64,000 nucleotides of DNA. Source: Amphritea pacifica (GTDB taxonomy: Bacteria; Pseudomonadota; Gammaproteobacteria; Pseudomonadales; Balneatricaceae). The stretch lies in the NCBI RefSeq assembly GCF_016924145.1, contig NZ_JAFFZO010000023.1:1-64000 (forward strand), in the 5' to 3' direction. The notes beneath the pieces are model-generated. The model searched no databases and was not told the origin of the DNA. It saw nothing but the letters and a program-made list of their open reading frames with translations. The position numbers and the translations under genes were made by a program. Of the stretch, positions 41,391-51,254 are shown one piece after another. How positions within the stretch are numbered: position 1 is the stretch's first letter; the number at the start of each line of letters is the position of its first letter.

Positions 41391-42029
41391 ATGAGATATT
41401 TGAATCGTTGGCTGGTGTTGCTGACCCTGGTATTTACCTCTGTAACAGCGCAGGCTTCATGGGATGAGGCGCGTAATGCTGTTGAGCAGGCTTCAGCAGA
41501 GATGATGAAAGTGCTGGAAAACGAGACGCTTAAGGCGCCTGAACAGAGTGAGCAACTGATCAGTGAGATTGAATCAATCCTTAATCCGGTGGTGGATTTT
41601 GACTACGTTTCCAAACGGGTCATGGGTAAGTTCTATAACCGGGTGGATGAAAAACAGCAGCAGCTCTTTGCGACTGTATTCAAGGATACGATGGTGCGCA
41701 CCTATGCTAAATCCCTGACAGGCTTCGATATTGTAAGATATGAAGTGGCGCCCGAAGGGCAGCCCAGTCCTGAGGCGGATAAACAGGTTGTCAGTGTCAA
41801 CGTTTTCTCAACTAAGGGAGATCAGTACACTCTGGTTTACTACATGCTGAAGGAAGACAGCGGCTGGAAGCTGGTTAATGTGCTGGTCGATGGTATCAAT
41901 CTGCGCCTTAACTTTAAAAATCAGTTTTCCGATATGGTGTCACGCACCAATGGCGATGTAGTCAAGGTGATTGCGGACTGGAAAGCGGCGGTGGCCGGCA
42001 ATGGCAGTAATGGCAGTAAGGGCAGTTGA
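41391..42029 (+). CDS. mlaC: phospholipid-binding protein MlaC
   Basis: A periplasmic lipid carrier (Tol_Tol_Ttg2 family) that shuttles phospholipid between MlaA at the outer membrane and MlaD. The signal peptide (MRYLNRWLVLLTLVFTSVTA, cleavage after QA) precedes the domain with NPVVDFDYVSKRVMGKFYN and GDQYTLVYYMLKEDSGWKLV. I chose ATG 41391 because GAGAG lies 8 bases upstream; the ATG at 41376 adds five residues and lacks one. The last nine residues (NGSNGSKGS) come from three 9-base tandem units. Confidence 0.93.
   Translation: MRYLNRWLVLLTLVFTSVTAQASWDEARNAVEQASAEMMKVLENETLKAPEQSEQLISEIESILNPVVDFDYVSKRVMGKFYNRVDEKQQQLFATVFKDTMVRTYAKSLTGFDIVRYEVAPEGQPSPEADKQVVSVNVFSTKGDQYTLVYYMLKEDSGWKLVNVLVDGINLRLNFKNQFSDMVSRTNGDVVKVIADWKAAVAGNGSNGSKGS
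42000..42026 (+). repeat. 9-base tandem repeat at the 3' end of mlaC
   Basis: Three units AATGGCAGT, AATGGCAGT, AAGGGCAGT directly before the mlaC stop; they encode NGS NGS KGS. The mlaB start overlaps the stop codon that follows. Confidence 0.8.
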
Positions 42030-42325
42030 TGAACGCTCAGGTTGAGATCAGTGAAGATACCCTTTTGCTGAAGGGCGACCTGTTGTTCAGTACCGTTCTC
42101 TCCGTGCGTGCTGCGCTGGAACAGGCGGTTGATCAGGCGCAGAAGCGTTGTATCGTTGATTTTGCCGGTGTTGGCCGTGTTGACAGTTCTGCGGTATCGC
42201 TGTGGCTTTGCCTGGAACGTAAAACCCGGTCACGTCAACTGACCCTCAGTGCGATTAATATACCCGATGAACTGAGCTCTATAGTACGCCTGGTGGGTCT
42301 TGAACACACCGGCCTGAATCCATAG
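42029..42325 (+). CDS. mlaB: STAS domain protein MlaB
   Basis: A 98-residue STAS-domain protein that binds and stabilises MlaF in the MlaFEDB complex. The core CIVDFAGVGRVDSSAVSLWL has the conserved DSS pattern. ATG at 42029 overlaps the mlaC TGA (sequence TGATG), indicating coupled translation. Last mla gene. Confidence 0.92.
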   Translation: MNAQVEISEDTLLLKGDLLFSTVLSVRAALEQAVDQAQKRCIVDFAGVGRVDSSAVSLWLCLERKTRSRQLTLSAINIPDELSSIVRLVGLEHTGLNP

Positions 42326-42443
42326 CGGGGGCTGTCAGCGTATCGGTGAACGATGGCTGTGGCGCTACAGTCATCGCCTTTTGTTGCATTTTCCGCTATC
42401 ATAGCCGGCCTGTTATTTTCCCCCATTTTCATTGGTATTGTGC

Positions 42444-43968
<1,525 letters not shown>

Positions 43969-44039
43969 CAGGAAATTCGCATTAACAGTGTAGGCTGTGT
44001 GTCTGGACTGAATTTTTAAGTGGTAACGAAACAGCTAAT

Positions 44040-44696
44040 ATGAAACAGAACCTGACCATTGCGCTATCCAAAGGGCGTATTCTGAAAGATACGCTGCCTC
44101 TGTTAGAGGCGGCGAACATTCTTCCGGCTGAGGATATTTTCAGCAGCCGCAAGCTGATTTTCGATACCAATCATGACAATATCAAGCTGGTCGTTATTCG
44201 TGCCACCGATGTACCAACCTATGTTGAGCATGGTGGTGCCGATATGGGGGTTGCCGGTAAAGATGTACTTTTGGAGTACGGCGCCAAGGGGCTGTATGAA
44301 CCACTGGATCTGGATATTGCCAAGTGCAGGTTGATGGTTGCCGGTATGAAGGACGCGGGCGAAGTGGAAGGCCGGATGACGGTTGCTACCAAATTCGTCA
44401 ATATCACCAAGGAGTTTTTTGCCCGTCAGGGGCGTCAGGTCGATATCATTAAACTCTATGGCGCGATGGAGCTGGCTCCGATTATGGGGCTTGCGGACCG
44501 CATCGTTGATATCGTGGATACCGGTAATACCCTGCGCGCCAATGGCCTGGTACCAATGGAAGATATCTGCTACGTCAGCTCCCGTCTTGTGGTCGGCAAG
44601 GCCGCTTTAAAAATGAAGCACCGGCAGATACAGCCGATTATTGAACAACTGGCCGCTGCAGTCGAAGCACGTAAAGAAAGGTCCGAACAGATATGA
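44040..44696 (+). CDS. hisG: ATP phosphoribosyltransferase catalytic subunit, short form
   Basis: A 218-residue HisG-S, first enzyme of histidine synthesis. Features include [19 protein letters not shown], the loop [17 protein letters not shown] and the PRPP-binding [16 protein letters not shown]. It lacks the C-terminal ACT-like regulatory domain of long HisG, so by family knowledge it needs HisZ, which is not in the window. Its stop overlaps the hisD start by four bases. Confidence 0.96.
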   Translation: MKQNLTIALSKGRILKDTLPLLEAANILPAEDIFSSRKLIFDTNHDNIKLVVIRATDVPTYVEHGGADMGVAGKDVLLEYGAKGLYEPLDLDIAKCRLMVAGMKDAGEVEGRMTVATKFVNITKEFFARQGRQVDIIKLYGAMELAPIMGLADRIVDIVDTGNTLRANGLVPMEDICYVSSRLVVGKAALKMKHRQIQPIIEQLAAAVEARKERSEQI

Positions 44697-46000
44697 CCAA
44701 ACCAGAGATCTTAAGATTAGATAGTCAGCAGGCTGATTTCAAGGAACAGCTGGATAAACTGTTGGCATGGGAGTCGGTTTCCAATAAAGAGGTTAACCGC
44801 ACTGTCGAGGATATTCTTGAACGGGTTAAAGCCGAGGGTGATGCCGCGGTGGTTGAGTTTACCAACCGTTTTGACCGGCTTAACGTCAGTTCAATGCAGG
44901 AGCTTGAGTTCACTCAGCAGGACCTGCAGCAGGCACTGGATAACCTGCCTGAAGATCAGCATAAAGCGCTGACTATTGCGGCTCAGCGGGTACGCGATTA
45001 CCACGAACGGCAGAAAGGGGAGTCCTGGCAGTACCAGGAAGCAGACGGTACCTTGCTGGGACAGAAGGTTACGCCGATGGATAAGGCGGGCCTCTATGTG
45101 CCCGGTGGTAAGGCCTCCTATCCTTCATCCGTATTGATGAATGCGATTCCGGCCCATGTGGCCGGGGTGGAGGAGCTGATTATGGTGGTACCAACTCCGG
45201 ATGGTGAAGTGAACCAGCTGGTGCTGGCGGCCGCTGCGCTGGCGGGTGTCAGCCGGGCGTTTGCTATCGGTGGTGCCCAGGCGGTTGCGGCACTGGCCTA
45301 TGGTACCGAGACTATCCCTAAAGTGGATAAGATCGTAGGCCCGGGTAATATTTTTGTGGCTACCGCCAAGCGGGCGGTATATGGCGCGGTGGGAATCGAT
45401 ATGATCGCCGGACCATCTGAAATTCTGGTGATCTGTGATGGTCAGACCGACCCCGACTGGATCGCGATGGATCTGTTCTCGCAGGCGGAGCATGACGAAG
45501 ATGCCCAGCCTATCCTGATTAGCACCGATGCCGCGTTTCTTGATCAGGTGAGTGCCAGCATTGAGAAACTGCTCCCCACCATGGAACGGCAAGCGATTAT
45601 TGGTCGTTCACTGGCAGACCGTGCCGCGCTGATTAAGGTTACTGATCTTGAAGAAGCGGCCAGAGTGAATAACCGTATCGCTCCGGAGCACCTGGAACTC
45701 TCGGTCGAGGACCCTCAGGCGCTGTTGCCGTTGATCAAGCATGCCGGTGCTATCTTTATGGGCCGTTATACGGCCGAAGCGCTGGGAGATTACTGTGCTG
45801 GTCCCAATCATGTACTGCCCACCTCAGGCACCGCACGTTTCTCATCGCCTTTGGGCGTGTATGATTTCCAGAAGCGTTCCTCACTGATCATGTTTTCAGA
45901 GGCGGGCGCTTCTGAGATGGGCAAAGTCGCTTCAGTCCTTGCCCGCGGAGAGAGTCTGACCGCTCACGCCCGCTCAGCGGAGTATCGTATTAAGCGGTAA
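44693..46000 (+). CDS. hisD: histidinol dehydrogenase
   Basis: A 435-residue zinc- and NAD-dependent enzyme for the last two steps of histidine synthesis. Blocks include [53 protein letters not shown], and [14 protein letters not shown] with the catalytic histidine. Overlaps hisG; followed by a strong terminator. A murA-hisG-hisD order is common in gammaproteobacteria such as Pseudomonas. Confidence 0.97.
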   Translation: MTKPEILRLDSQQADFKEQLDKLLAWESVSNKEVNRTVEDILERVKAEGDAAVVEFTNRFDRLNVSSMQELEFTQQDLQQALDNLPEDQHKALTIAAQRVRDYHERQKGESWQYQEADGTLLGQKVTPMDKAGLYVPGGKASYPSSVLMNAIPAHVAGVEELIMVVPTPDGEVNQLVLAAAALAGVSRAFAIGGAQAVAALAYGTETIPKVDKIVGPGNIFVATAKRAVYGAVGIDMIAGPSEILVICDGQTDPDWIAMDLFSQAEHDEDAQPILISTDAAFLDQVSASIEKLLPTMERQAIIGRSLADRAALIKVTDLEEAARVNNRIAPEHLELSVEDPQALLPLIKHAGAIFMGRYTAEALGDYCAGPNHVLPTSGTARFSSPLGVYDFQKRSSLIMFSEAGASEMGKVASVLARGESLTAHARSAEYRIKR

Positions 46001-46020
46001 TGTGCCGATAGGAAAGCGAA

Positions 46021-46047
46021 AAAAAAAGCCCTCAGGGGCTTTTTTTG
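46021..46047. terminator. bidirectional terminator between hisD and degS
   Basis: AAAAAAAGCCC pairs with GGGCTTTTTTT around a short loop, about 20 bases after the hisD stop. The A and T tracts make it work for the convergent degS-like gene as well. Confidence 0.88.
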
Positions 46048-46070
46048 TGCTGATCTGAACAGCCAGAAGC

Positions 46071-47243
46071 TTAGTTCTGGCCGTCGCTGTTTTCCGGCTC
46101 GGTACTAACCTCTGTCGCGCTGGGGCGTTCGGCGACGGTAATCTCCAGTTGCAGTACTTCGCCGTTGCGCCACACCTTGACCGGCAGTACCGTTCCCGGG
46201 GGCAGCCGGGCGACGCTGTACATCGAGTTGTAGCTGTTAATAATCTTCTTGCCACCGATCTCCAGGAGAATATCCCCGGGAAGTAAACCCGCAGTATGGG
46301 CCGGTCCATCCCGGAAAATACCCGCAATAATCAGCCCTTTAGTGTCTTTCAGTCCGAATGATTCTGCCAGTTCAGGGGTAATCTCCTGAGCCTCCACCCC
46401 AACCCAGCCACGCACCACCCGACCATGTTCGATGAGGTCCTGCATCACCTGCTTTGCCTGATCCGAGGGGATGGCAAAACCGATTCCCTGAGACCCGCCT
46501 GAGCGGCTGAATATAGCCGTATTGATGCCGATAAGGTTACCTGCGGCATTGATCAGAGCACCACCGGAGTTGCCGGGGTTAATCGCTGCATCGGTCTGGA
46601 TAAAGTCTTCATAGGTGTTCAGACCCAGTTGATTACGGCCGGTAGCACTGATAATGCCCATGGTGACGGTCTGGCCAACGCCGAACGGATTACCGATAGC
46701 CAGCGCAACATCACCCACACGCAGGTTAGCCGATGAGCTGATCGTAATGCTGGGCAGGTCAGGAAGATCGATTTTAAGCACCGCAAGATCGGTATCCGGG
46801 TCGTTACCCACCACCTTAGCCGTGGCTTCCCGGCCATCTTTGAGTGCCACGACAATGCTGTCCGCGCCGGAAATAACATGGTTATTGGTGGCAATATAGC
46901 CTTCCGGGCTTAGGATTACGCCAGAACCAAGGCTGGATTGAATCCGTTCTTTGTTACTGTTCTTGTTGTAGTGCTTCTGAATATTTGGGTCGTTATAGAG
47001 TGGAGCGTTGTTATTGGGAATCACTGTACGGGTATAGATGTTAACTACACTTGAAGCGGCCTGATCAACCGCATCGGCATAGGAATAGGGCCCCTGCGCT
47101 GTGCCAGAGCGGTTATCCGCTTCATGGATCTGCACGGTATTTGTTTGTGGTGTAAACATATCTGGCAGATAGATGAGCAGTGCTACCGCGGCAATAATCC
47201 CGGACAGAATAGGCCAGATAAGAAAAGCCAAGCGTTGAATCAA
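46071..47243 (-). CDS. degS: DegS-like site-1 serine protease (trypsin-PDZ, membrane anchored)
   Basis: A 390-residue HtrA-family protease. One N-terminal transmembrane helix (about 8-28) anchors it to the inner membrane. The catalytic triad is His122 (ATNNHVI), Asp152 (DTDLAVLKI) and Ser226 (NPGNSGGAL). A single PDZ domain covers about 270-365. With one PDZ and an anchor it matches DegS/AlgW, which starts cleavage of anti-sigma-E on unfolded outer-membrane proteins. The C-terminus has a polar tail of about 20 residues. Divergent from the Nif3-like gene. Confidence 0.93.
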   Translation of the reverse strand: MIQRLAFLIWPILSGIIAAVALLIYLPDMFTPQTNTVQIHEADNRSGTAQGPYSYADAVDQAASSVVNIYTRTVIPNNNAPLYNDPNIQKHYNKNSNKERIQSSLGSGVILSPEGYIATNNHVISGADSIVVALKDGREATAKVVGNDPDTDLAVLKIDLPDLPSITISSSANLRVGDVALAIGNPFGVGQTVTMGIISATGRNQLGLNTYEDFIQTDAAINPGNSGGALINAAGNLIGINTAIFSRSGGSQGIGFAIPSDQAKQVMQDLIEHGRVVRGWVGVEAQEITPELAESFGLKDTKGLIIAGIFRDGPAHTAGLLPGDILLEIGGKKIINSYNSMYSVARLPPGTVLPVKVWRNGEVLQLEITVAERPSATEVSTEPENSDGQN

Positions 47244-47335
47244 TTAAGGGCGCCTTATAAACAGTGGTAAAGTTGATCAGCTGTTTTAGAATTATACGGA
47301 TAATAAACTGCTTTTGGGAATATAAAGAAAAGATT

Positions 47336-48097
47336 ATGGCTGTATCACTGAAACAACTGGTTATTTACTGCAACACGCTGTTAACCCCTGAGAAATACAG
47401 GGATTATTGCCCCAACGGTTTGCAGGTTGAGGGGCGCGGGCAGGTACGACGTATCGTCTCCGGCGTAACCGCCAGTCAGGCCCTGCTTGATCGGGCGGTG
47501 GTGCTGGGCGCTGATCTTATTCTGGTGCATCATGGTTATTTCTGGAAGGGTGAGGCGGAGGTGATCACCGGCATGAAAAAGCGCCGGCTGCAAACATTAT
47601 TAAATCATGATATCAGCCTGCTGGCATACCACCTGCCACTGGATGGGCATCCGCAACTGGGCAATAATGCCTGTCTGGCCGATAAGCTGGGATTACAGAT
47701 TACCGGAGGGCTTGATCCTGACAACCCATTAAGCATCGGTCTGACGGGCCGCCTGCCGAGCCCGCTTTCAGTGGGCGATTTTAACCGTCAGATAAAGCAG
47801 GTGATGGGGCGGGAGGTGCTGCATATCGAGGGAGGACCTGAGCCGATTGAAACCGTTGGCTGGTGTACGGGGGCTGCCCAGGGGTATATCGAAAAGGCGG
47901 CGGATCTGGGACTGGATGCCTTTATATCCGGCGAGATATCGGAACCCACGGTTCACAGCGCCAGAGAACTGGGGATTCATTATTTTGCAGCGGGACACCA
48001 TGCCACTGAGCGCTACGGTATTCAGGCGTTGGCAGAAGCGTTGGCACAGCAGTTTGATCTGGAACACCACTTCGTGGATATTGATAATCCGGTCTGA
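47336..48097 (+). CDS. Nif3-like dinuclear metal centre hexameric protein (YbgI type)
   Basis: A 253-residue Nif3/DUF34 protein. Metal-ligand motifs are LVHHGYFWKGEAEV near residue 65, HLPLDGHPQLGNN, and C-terminal AAGHHATERYGIQAL. YbgI forms a hexameric ring with two metal ions per subunit; its role is unclear, though links to GTP cyclohydrolase I type chemistry have been proposed. ATG at 47336 gives the usual MAVSLKQLVIYCNTLL; a GTG upstream would add 24 residues untypical of the family. Confidence 0.93.
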   Translation: MAVSLKQLVIYCNTLLTPEKYRDYCPNGLQVEGRGQVRRIVSGVTASQALLDRAVVLGADLILVHHGYFWKGEAEVITGMKKRRLQTLLNHDISLLAYHLPLDGHPQLGNNACLADKLGLQITGGLDPDNPLSIGLTGRLPSPLSVGDFNRQIKQVMGREVLHIEGGPEPIETVGWCTGAAQGYIEKAADLGLDAFISGEISEPTVHSARELGIHYFAAGHHATERYGIQALAEALAQQFDLEHHFVDIDNPV

Positions 48098-48138
48098 TTG
48101 TCAGTACTCCCGGGTAGGGGATAAAAAAAGGTGATAAA

Positions 48139-48164
48139 AGAAAACCGGCATCAGCCGGTTTTCT
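48139..48164. terminator. bidirectional terminator between the nif3-like gene and zapG
   Basis: AGAAAACCGGC (48139-48149) pairs perfectly with GCCGGTTTTCT (48154-48164) around ATCA, with T-rich tails on both strands. It lies between convergent genes. Confidence 0.85.
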
Positions 48165-48205
48165 ATATCTGTTACTCTGTTGACTGTTCAACTGAAGAGG
48201 TTGGC

Positions 48206-48793
48206 TCAGGCAGAGCGTTTTTCATCGCTGTCGCGCAAGCTGTTACCGGGGACATGATCTTTCAGCAGGGGTGGAATCTCAATATCTTCATCCGTTTCTG
48301 ATTTTTTCTTCAGCCCGTATTTCTCAGACAGAGTTCCCTCTTCGTCGGGGCTTTTAATCGCGTAGTCGCGGGGTGGTTCTACTACTTCCGGCTCATCCGC
48401 GGGTGTATCAACCTGTTCTGTTACCGTCGGAATCTGCTCTTTCTCTGCCTCTTCCTCTGGTTCCTCTTTAACCTGTTCGGAAATTTTCGGCTGAGGCTGA
48501 CTGCTTAGCTGTGCCGGTGAGTGCTCACCCATACAGAGTGTTTCTGACCCCTGAGCCAGGTGCTGGTGAACCTGCTTGTAACTTTCAGTGAGATTGTTAA
48601 CCAGTTCAGCCGTTTTCTCGAAGTGGCCGTTAACCTTCTCTTTGTATTCACTCAGGTCACGCTGGGCTTCATTGAGCTGATCGACCAGTTTTTGCTGGCT
48701 GGACGTGTCGCCGGAACGCCCCATCAGGTAGCCAATTAACGTCCCTGCAAGAAGGGTCACAATACCAATAATCCAGACGCTGCTCTCTTCCAC
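48206..48793 (-). CDS. zapG: ZapG/YhcB family (DUF1043) inner membrane protein
   Basis: A 195-residue bitopic protein. An N-terminal helix (about 6-24, VWIIGIVTLLAGTLIGYLMG) is followed by a coiled coil (about 33-85; QLNEAQRDLSEYKEKVNGHF, LTESYKQVHQHLA) and a disordered acidic Glu/Pro-rich tail. E. coli YhcB (ZapG) acts in cell division and envelope synthesis and lies near degS and degQ, as here. The tail (about 95-195) is longer than in E. coli (132 residues in total). Confidence 0.88.
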   Translation of the reverse strand: MEESSVWIIGIVTLLAGTLIGYLMGRSGDTSSQQKLVDQLNEAQRDLSEYKEKVNGHFEKTAELVNNLTESYKQVHQHLAQGSETLCMGEHSPAQLSSQPQPKISEQVKEEPEEEAEKEQIPTVTEQVDTPADEPEVVEPPRDYAIKSPDEEGTLSEKYGLKKKSETDEDIEIPPLLKDHVPGNSLRDSDEKRSA

Positions 48794-48896
48794 GCTAACT
48801 CCTTAAATACTCTGATTCACAGCTGAAGAATAACGCAAATAACAGGCAAATCCTATGTTAATTTGGATCGGTGCGGTTCTGGTCATAGGGGCAGGC

Positions 48897-49637
48897 CTAA
48901 GCGCTGCTTCCCGCCTTATTTCGTTTTGCCTGATGCGTCATTTCAGTCAGGTAACTGACCTGCTCGGCGAGGACATCGCAGGCAAGGTCGCCGTTTTTTT
49001 GCTGCAGTGCGTTCAGAATACGGGTGTGCTGGTCAATAATGACCGAGCGTTCCATATAGCGCGATGTCACCATATTACTGATCGGTTGCAGCGCCTCAAT
49101 AACGCTGAACATGATAAAGCTCAGCAGGGCATTGCCTGCTGCTTCTGCAATCAGACGGTGAAAGCGGACATCGGAGGCACAAAACTGCTCTGGCGCAAGA
49201 GTAATATCTTGTTGCTGCTCCAGTTCCCGTTGCAGCAGTTCAAGTTGCACTTCACTGATATGCTCTGCCGCAAGCCTCAGACAGTTGCTCTCCAGCAGTA
49301 AACGGGTCTGGGCGATATCCTCCATAGAGAAAGCATCCATGCTGACTAACAGTGTGGTAGCACTGGTGAGGGCATCACTCAGATCCATGGCAGAGGGGCG
49401 GTTGACAAAGGTTCCGCCGGTCGGGCCGCGGCGGGAGCGGATCAGGTTCTGGGCCCCCAGTCGTTTGAGCGCCTCGCGGATGGTCGGGCGGGAAACCTGG
49501 TAACGTACCGCCAGCTCACCCTCGGTGGGTAGGCGATCATCAGCCTTCAATGAACCATCGATGATGGCCTGACGGATCTGATCAGCAATCTGCCTGGGCA
49601 AGCTGCGCTGGGCAACGGGCTCTATTTCTAAACTCAC
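48897..49637 (-). CDS. GntR family regulator, FadR/FCD subfamily
   Basis: A 246-residue regulator. The winged helix occupies about 10-80 (RQIADQIRQAIIDGSLKADD, then YQVSRPTIREALKRLGAQNL), and an all-helical FCD ligand domain follows (about 95-230) with metal-site histidines (FHRLIAEAAGN). It is divergent from the acrylyl-CoA reductase gene; two identical palindromes of the FCD operator type lie between. Auto-control and control of that gene are likely; the ligand is unknown. Confidence 0.92.
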   Translation of the reverse strand: MSLEIEPVAQRSLPRQIADQIRQAIIDGSLKADDRLPTEGELAVRYQVSRPTIREALKRLGAQNLIRSRRGPTGGTFVNRPSAMDLSDALTSATTLLVSMDAFSMEDIAQTRLLLESNCLRLAAEHISEVQLELLQRELEQQQDITLAPEQFCASDVRFHRLIAEAAGNALLSFIMFSVIEALQPISNMVTSRYMERSVIIDQHTRILNALQQKNGDLACDVLAEQVSYLTEMTHQAKRNKAGSSA

Positions 49638-49687
49638 GAATCTCTCCTACAGTAAGAGTGCGATTATTTCACATAAACGACTAATTG

Positions 49688-49748
49688 TTAATTTGTAAGA
49701 CAAATTAAGATAGTGTAGATTGCTTTAATGTAAATTTGTAAGACAAAT
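49688..49748. promoter_or_regulatory. two GntR/FCD operator palindromes
   Basis: ATTTGTAAGACAAAT occurs at 49691-49705 (symmetry extends to nine-base arms over 49688-49708) and again at 49734-49748. The centres are 43 bases apart, about four helical turns. The core TTGTNNNACAA fits the known TNGTNNNACNA site of FadR-like GntR proteins. Both lie between the divergent GntR and acuI-like genes. Confidence 0.75.
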
Positions 49749-49880
49749 AGGCGGATGCACTTTTTAACCGGTTTTAAAAAGATTTGCGTGTCCGCAATGC
49801 CTTTTATCATCTGCATCAACAGATCTGATGGCTGGCAGCAATCACCCGAGAAACCATGACAAGGTAAAGTGAGGTAAATT

Positions 49881-50864
49881 ATGTTTAACGCCCTGGTGTT
49901 GGAGCAGGAGGAGGGGAAAACCCTGTCAGCAGTCAAACAGCTTGATCTGAGTGATCTGCCCGATGAGGATGTGCTGGTTAAAGTGAGCTACTCCTCACTT
50001 AATTATAAAGATGGACTGGCGATCACGGGGAGCGGGAAAATCGTTCATACATTTCCCATGGTACCAGGAATCGATCTTGCGGGTGTCGTCACCGAGTCCC
50101 GTAGTCCGCAATACCAGGCGGGTGATCAGGTCATTATGACCGGCTGGAGTGTTGGTGAACGCTACTGGGGCGGATATAGCCAGTATGCGCGGATGAAGCC
50201 GGAGTGGCTGGTTAAACTGCCTCAGGGAATGGATGCCGCCAAAGCGATGTCTATCGGCACAGCGGGTTTAACTGCGATGCTCTGTGTGATGGCGCTGGAG
50301 GAGGGGGGAATTACCCCGGATCGTGGGACCGTAGTGGTTACTGGCGCGGCAGGTGGTGTCGGGAGTGTTGCGGTGGCGATTCTCAGTCAGTTGGGGTATA
50401 CCGTCGCGGCGGTGACTGGACGGGAATCCAGCCACGAGTATCTGCGTGGCCTGGGGGCCAGCGAATTTTTGACCCGGGCTGAGATGGCTGAAGCATCGCG
50501 GCCGCTGGAAAAACAGCGCTGGGCAGGTGCCATCGACACTGTCGGGGATACTATTCTGGCCCGGGTGCTGGCTGAGACCGATTATCGGGGCACCGTTGCC
50601 GCCTGTGGTCTGGCGGGCGGTTACAAACTGCCAACGACGGTCATGCCGTTTATTCTGCGCAATGTGCGCCTGCAGGGTGTTGATTCAGTCATGTGCCCGG
50701 TAGATATCCGCACCCAGGCCTGGAACCGACTACTAACCGATCTGCCTGACAGTGCCTTAGGCGATATCTCCAGTGTGATCGGACTGGCCGATCTGCCCCA
50801 GGCAGCGGCGGATATTGTAGCGGGTAAGATTCAGGGGCGTACGCTGGTTGATCCCAATAAGTGA
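49881..50864 (+). CDS. acuI: acrylyl-CoA reductase (NADPH), AcuI/YhdH family
   Basis: A 327-residue medium-chain dehydrogenase/reductase without structural zinc. AcuI reduces toxic acryloyl-CoA to propionyl-CoA, a detoxification step in dimethylsulfoniopropionate and acrylate use. Family blocks: SSLNYKDGLAITGSGKIVHT, PGIDLAGVV, GWSVGERYWGGYSQYARMKP and the nucleotide loop VTGAAGGVGSVAVAIL. Length matches. No DMSP lyase or demethylase gene is adjacent, so it may act as a general acryloyl-CoA safeguard. Likely regulated by the divergent GntR protein. Confidence 0.9.
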   Translation: MFNALVLEQEEGKTLSAVKQLDLSDLPDEDVLVKVSYSSLNYKDGLAITGSGKIVHTFPMVPGIDLAGVVTESRSPQYQAGDQVIMTGWSVGERYWGGYSQYARMKPEWLVKLPQGMDAAKAMSIGTAGLTAMLCVMALEEGGITPDRGTVVVTGAAGGVGSVAVAILSQLGYTVAAVTGRESSHEYLRGLGASEFLTRAEMAEASRPLEKQRWAGAIDTVGDTILARVLAETDYRGTVAACGLAGGYKLPTTVMPFILRNVRLQGVDSVMCPVDIRTQAWNRLLTDLPDSALGDISSVIGLADLPQAAADIVAGKIQGRTLVDPNK

Positions 50865-50894
50865 GATAGCGCTTCGCAGCTTGCCAGGAAAAAC

Positions 50895-50925
50895 AAAAAG
50901 GAGATTTAAATGGCCTCCTTTTTTA
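50895..50925 (+). terminator. terminator after acuI
   Basis: AAAAAGGAG pairs with CTCCTTTTTT across a short AT-rich loop, about 30 bases after the acuI stop; the A and T tracts also suit the convergent gene. Confidence 0.75.
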
Positions 50926-50948
50926 GTTACTGAGCTTTTATTAAAGCG

Positions 50949-51254
50949 TTATGGCGGGGGGAGTTTTATCCCTTCTGCCTGAAACAGTGCTTCCAGTTCC
51001 CGGTAGCCTTCCAACTCTGTTAGTAAGCGGCTCTTTTCATGTTTAGCTATTCTGAGCCAGCTTTCGCCTTCAATGGCGCCAACCATCGCGTAGAGAAAGT
51101 TCAGGCTGGGAGCGGTACTGCACTCATTTTTGAGCCGGATAAAAGCCCGGATAGCGCCTATCTCTCGCAACGCTTCGGGAGTGTTGATGCCAACCTCTGT
51201 CAGCCAGGCTTCAGATTTTGGTCCTAATCCGGGCAGGTCTCTTAATCGGGTCAT
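50949..51254 (-). CDS. TfoX C-terminal domain protein
   Basis: A 101-residue protein made only of the TfoX_C domain, with a helix-hairpin-helix-like start LRDLPGLGPKSEAWLTEVGI and LNFLYAMVGAIEGESW. Full TfoX/Sxy proteins also carry an N-terminal domain and activate competence genes; this stand-alone form has no assigned role, and a DNA-binding or regulatory function is only inferred. Overlaps the nnrS stop by four bases and is probably cotranscribed with it. Confidence 0.85.
   Translation of the reverse strand: MTRLRDLPGLGPKSEAWLTEVGINTPEALREIGAIRAFIRLKNECSTAPSLNFLYAMVGAIEGESWLRIAKHEKSRLLTELEGYRELEALFQAEGIKLPPP

Noticed and set aside
48855-49301. 148-residue open frame with a hydrophobic start on the plus strand
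   Set aside because: It lies almost wholly antisense to the well supported GntR gene and its later sequence has no protein-like character.
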